From Planctomycetota bacterium (GTDB taxonomy: Bacteria; Planctomycetota; Planctomycetia; Pirellulales; Lacipirellulaceae), in assembly GCA_029259915.1 (NCBI GenBank), contig JAJDED010000053.1:149436-213435 (forward strand): a stretch of DNA of 64,000 bases, given 5' to 3'. The translations under genes and the position numbers were made by a program. Under the pieces are notes generated by a model. The model worked only from the letters and a program-made list of their open reading frames with translations, ran no database searches and was not told the origin of the DNA. Positions within the stretch are counted from its first letter, which is position 1; each line of letters starts with the position of its first letter. Shown here piece after piece: positions 61,577-64,000 of this stretch.

Positions 61577-61705
61577 CACCACAGAGTCACGGAGAACACT
61601 GAGAAATAGAAGGGTACTGGGAAAAGAATTTTCTTCTTTCCTCCTATTCCTAGTTTTCTTCATCCCTAATTCAGTATCTCCGTGTTCTCCGTGACTCTGT
61701 GGTTA
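61577..61705. repeat. Intergenic inverted repeat (copy 9, CACGGAGAA type)
   Basis: Left arm CACCACAGAGTCACGGAGAA then CACTGAGAAA (61577-61607) and right arm TCTCCGTGTTCTCCGTGACT then CTGTGGTTA (61677-61705) pair over about 28 bases. It lies between the aminotransferase gene and the membrane-protein gene, both minus strand. Confidence 0.9.
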
Positions 61706-61745
61706 AAAATCCAAGCTAGCATCAGAATCTGCCAGCACCGAAGGG

Positions 61746-62444
61746 TTAGCGCAGCGGGAAGAGCCCCGCCTTGTCGGCGTTTTCGGAGATCAGCCGCCGC
61801 ATGGCCCCTTCTTGATTCTCGAGTGCCCGCGCGGCCGATGCACGCACCCGCCGGTCGGCAATGCCTTGGGCAAACCAGGGAGCGTCGGTTTTTATTTTTT
61901 GTGTGAGTTGCAAGTCAACTTGCGTTTGCTCGCCTTCTCGCTTCAAACTGGTGGTCATCGCGTAGCCTTGCAATCGCTCCGAACCTTCTTTCATGTTTGT
62001 TACTGAAAGAATCGCGTCGGGGTCGATCGTTACCTGCTGATCGAGCGTAATCACTTCCTCGCCGATGTACTCGTCAAGCGTGCGAACCTGCAATGTGCCG
62101 TGGAGCTCCAACTTCCAGTCGGGTTTGCTCGACAGCATGTTTTTCAGCAGCGCTTCGCCCAGTTTTTCGCCGCCCGGGTCGACGTCGCCCCCTTCCCACT
62201 GCTGTTCGACAAACTCGCTATCGCCACCCATCGTGACGATCTCTTTGGCGGCATTGGTGCGAACCATAATCTTGCGGACGTTGGTAAAATTGTCGTCGAT
62301 CGTAAAACTACGGTTGGCCGTTTGCTCCGTCGTGTATTCGCCCCCGACGATGGTGCTGATGACAAGAATGGCCAACACGATCGCGAGTGGGATAGCAATT
62401 TTAGGCCAGAGTGGTTTTCTAGGGGGTGCGTGTAAATCTTCCAT
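61746..62444 (-). CDS. Single-pass membrane protein with external domain
   Basis: About 232 residues from the ATG at 62444, which has AGGTGAA 6 bases upstream. A membrane helix covers about 15-37 (KIAIPLAIVLAILVISTIVGG). The external part has beta and helix segments (SFTIDDNFTNVRKIMVRTNA, DWKLELHGTLQVRTLDEYIG, RLQGYAMTTSLKREGEQTQV, WFAQGIADRRVRASAARALE). I do not recognise the family. It lies 37 bases after the small GlsB-type gene on the same strand, so they may form an operon. Confidence 0.65.
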   Translation of the reverse strand: MEDLHAPPRKPLWPKIAIPLAIVLAILVISTIVGGEYTTEQTANRSFTIDDNFTNVRKIMVRTNAAKEIVTMGGDSEFVEQQWEGGDVDPGGEKLGEALLKNMLSSKPDWKLELHGTLQVRTLDEYIGEEVITLDQQVTIDPDAILSVTNMKEGSERLQGYAMTTSLKREGEQTQVDLQLTQKIKTDAPWFAQGIADRRVRASAARALENQEGAMRRLISENADKAGLFPLR

Positions 62445-62481
62445 CACAGGTTCACCTATCATTCAAAAGCGGTTGGGACAT

Positions 62482-62724
62482 TTATGCCTGTTTGACCACG
62501 CGCAACAGGGCAATAAAGATGATCGCACCCACCGTGGCGGTGACCAGGTTGCCGAGAAGTCCTGTCGACGAAAGCCCCAGCAACCCAAACACGAATCCGC
62601 CCACCACCGCGCCGATCACACCAAGCACCAGGTCTCCCAATAAACCGAATCCGCCCCCCTTCATGAACTGACCGGCCAGCCACCCTGCCACAATCCCGAT
62701 CAAAATGAAGTAAACGAAATTCAT
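62482..62724 (-). CDS. GlsB/YeaQ/YmgE-family stress-related membrane protein
   Basis: An 80-residue protein with three hydrophobic stretches and the Gly-rich family pattern (FILIGIVAGWLAGQFMKGGG, LLGDLVLGVIGAVVGGFVFG, LGNLVTATVGAIIFIALLR). It is the transglycosylase-associated (GlsB) family of small inner-membrane proteins, linked to envelope stress. Normal length. It starts 18 bases after the DUF2007 gene, suggesting one operon. Confidence 0.92.
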   Translation of the reverse strand: MNFVYFILIGIVAGWLAGQFMKGGGFGLLGDLVLGVIGAVVGGFVFGLLGLSSTGLLGNLVTATVGAIIFIALLRVVKQA

Positions 62725-62742
62725 GATGGCTATCCAACAAAG

Positions 62743-63336
62743 TTACTCAACGAAGACAAAATAATAGAGCCAGCGGGCCACCAGTAGGCTGAAGACATTG
62801 CAAACCAGCGTCATTGGCAGCCGCCAGTCGACATGCGTTTTTCCAGGCAACGGTTTCCAAAGTTCATGATACACGATCAGGGCGATGGAATACATGTTCA
62901 ACAGTGGCGGCAATAAGATGATACCGATCACTGCCGCACGAAATGCCCTGGTCAGCGGCGGCGTGACGGGCGGCGCTTCTGAGTATGGTTCATAGTCATC
63001 ATCATCGTCGGTGTCGTCATACTCATCGTAGTCGTCATCCGCCCAATCCTCGCCCAACCAATCCTCTTCGTCGTCTGCCGATTCGTCACGCGTCTCACGG
63101 TGGTCGCTCACTTCGGCAAGCACGCGCTTGGCATGTTCGAGATCTCGCTGCTTGACCGACAATTCAGCACCGATCAAGCTCGAACCGACGTGATTCATCC
63201 AATTCGCCGTCTCAGCATTTTCAACACGCGCAACAATCCCCGCCTGCTCTAACCGAGCCAGCGCCAACGAAGCTTCCAACGGCGTCCCAAACCGAGCAAT
63301 CGTCACCAAATTGTCGCGAAAGTCGTATTCGGACAT
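62743..63336 (-). CDS. DUF2007-domain membrane protein
   Basis: A 197-residue protein. Residues 8-75 (LVTIARFGTPLEASLALARL, GIVARVENAETANWMNHVGS, GAELSVKQRDLEHAKRVLAE) match DUF2007, a small putative signal-transducing domain. A strongly acidic linker follows (DYDEYDDTDDDDDYE), then two or three C-terminal membrane helices (AVIGIILLPPLLNMYSIALIV, VCNVFSLLVARWLYYFVFV). The acidic linker is notable. It is tightly spaced with genes on both sides. Confidence 0.82.
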   Translation of the reverse strand: MSEYDFRDNLVTIARFGTPLEASLALARLEQAGIVARVENAETANWMNHVGSSLIGAELSVKQRDLEHAKRVLAEVSDHRETRDESADDEEDWLGEDWADDDYDEYDDTDDDDDYEPYSEAPPVTPPLTRAFRAAVIGIILLPPLLNMYSIALIVYHELWKPLPGKTHVDWRLPMTLVCNVFSLLVARWLYYFVFVE

Positions 63337-63345
63337 GGGGTGCTC

Positions 63346-63849
63346 TCAACCGTCCCACTCAGACATTGCTCTTTCGAGCTTTGGGAGTACGTCTCTAAGC
63401 GCAGTATCTCCCCATTCCACTAGAACGTTATCTCTATCCCAGTCAGGATTCTTGTTTCCGTGGACTAAACTGCAACGTACTTGATAAACAAGAACCATTA
63501 TCGAAGCTAATCTGTGTGATGAAGGCTGCGTGGTATCTTTCGCTTTTTTGACCTCCTCGAAAGACTTTTTACGAAATTCTTCGTTGCTGGACTCGTACCG
63601 AGTATTTCCAGGTGGAGGATCCGGAATATCCTCAGTAAGTTTGTCGATCCATTCTTTATCTACACATTCTGCCATGAATTTAGTGATTGTGCTTCGAACT
63701 CTGTTTCGCTCTTGCCCCCTCGATACATTGTAAAGTGCGTTGAAAGCAACCCAGTGCCTGTGAAAACTGCTCCAGACTTCATCATCATGGTTGCGAAGCC
63801 TTTCTGAACATTCAGCTTGATAGTGGGGGTTGTACGTCCTGCCTGGCAT
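63346..63849 (-). CDS. HEPN-like protein (Rx4H motif)
   Basis: A 167-residue protein with a strong GAGGAG ribosome site before the ATG at 63849. It is helical. VWSSFHRHWVAFNALYNVSR in the N-terminus and YQVRCSLVHGNKNPDWDRD near the end resemble the ApeA/RiboL-PSP-HEPN type of HEPN domains; RCSLVH fits the Rx4-6H catalytic motif of HEPN RNases. HEPN proteins are often toxins or defence components, but no antitoxin or partner is visible before the window ends, so the role is unclear. Confidence 0.6.
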   Translation of the reverse strand: MPGRTYNPHYQAECSERLRNHDDEVWSSFHRHWVAFNALYNVSRGQERNRVRSTITKFMAECVDKEWIDKLTEDIPDPPPGNTRYESSNEEFRKKSFEEVKKAKDTTQPSSHRLASIMVLVYQVRCSLVHGNKNPDWDRDNVLVEWGDTALRDVLPKLERAMSEWDG

Positions 63850-64000
63850 GGGAACGTCTCCTCTTGTATGTTTCCCAAGGTAGTTGATTTAGGCATCTCG
63901 AACTTAGCCCACACCTTCACATGTTGGCTCGCGAACGTAGAACCTCCGCTCGGGCTCGACAGAGGGGGCCGCCCCTCGCGCCTCTGCCCTCACATCAGCC
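63850..64000. other. Window edge, no gene recognised
   Basis: The last 150 bases hold the upstream region of the HEPN-like gene. The ORF at 63660-63920 is a shadow. No start of a further gene is visible. Confidence 0.4.

Noticed and set aside
3004-61705. CRISPR array
   Set aside because: The repeats are 9-bp degenerate units in inverted arms with no constant repeat-spacer spacing and no cas genes.
1-64000. tRNA and rRNA genes
   Set aside because: No T-loop-like GGTTCGA with matching acceptor stems and no rRNA-like sequence was recognised by eye; a covariance search would be decisive.

Overview
The window looks like chromosomal DNA of a planctomycete, most likely of the Pirellulales. The evidence is the family content: a propeller/HEAT/CxxCH heme-binding giant protein, a BBP7-type outer-membrane protein, DUF1559-like pilin-derived modules, three PEP-CTERM exported proteins, a DUF3179 protein, a HYExAFE protein, a Gfo/Idh/MocA oxidoreductase with a twin-arginine signal, and ECF sigma factors paired with membrane anti-sigma proteins. 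No rRNA, tRNA, phage, transposase or CRISPR array was recognised. Base composition and gene style look uniform.

Layout. 1-8.1 kb: SppA (cut by the window edge), a TIM-barrel isomerase, an ECF sigma/anti-sigma pair, a Tat-exported oxidoreductase, and three small secreted proteins that look like diverged FliL-domain relatives. 8.2-12 kb: a 1,280-residue exported heme-binding protein. 12.3-19 kb: a peptide-type ABC transporter operon (lipoprotein, two permeases, fused double ATPase) interrupted by two inverted-repeat elements, one carrying a GxxExxY gene. 19-24.5 kb: DUF3179 protein, an apolipoprotein N-acyltransferase fused to a type IV pseudopilin, and a second ECF sigma/anti-sigma pair whose anti-sigma is fused to a DUF1559-like module. 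25-28 kb: a toxin-antitoxin pair with a frameshifted toxin, a PEP-CTERM protein and a DUF433/DUF5615 pair. 27.6-32 kb: dprA, aroB, a ParA-type ATPase and small unknowns. 32-38 kb: BBP7 protein, a heme-sensing histidine kinase and its response regulator. 38-45.5 kb: methyltransferase, Cys-rich protein, the primary sigma factor with a clear terminator, moaB, a HEAT protein and a CoA-binding protein. 45.8-54.8 kb: PEP-CTERM proteins, membrane proteins, a BRCT-MerR-TPR regulator, a repeat protein and a PIN-type toxin module. 55-64 kb: lipoate ligase-like protein, Nudix, YkgJ-type protein, hisS, HYExAFE, DegT-type aminotransferase and small membrane proteins.

The most notable signal is a family of about ten intergenic inverted repeats. 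Each arm is 25-35 nt, begins AACC (left) or ends GGTT (right), and is built from degenerate 9-bp units of the type CRCVRAGRA. The 'spelling' differs between loci (CGCCAAGGA, CACGGAGAA, CACAAAGAA, CAGATTACA) but the architecture is the same. One copy tightly encloses a GxxExxY gene with a PD-(D/E)XK-like core, which suggests an autonomous element whose coding-free relatives fill many intergenic gaps. The second is the Lnt-pseudopilin fusion, which is topologically plausible and has no separate start codon for the pilin part.
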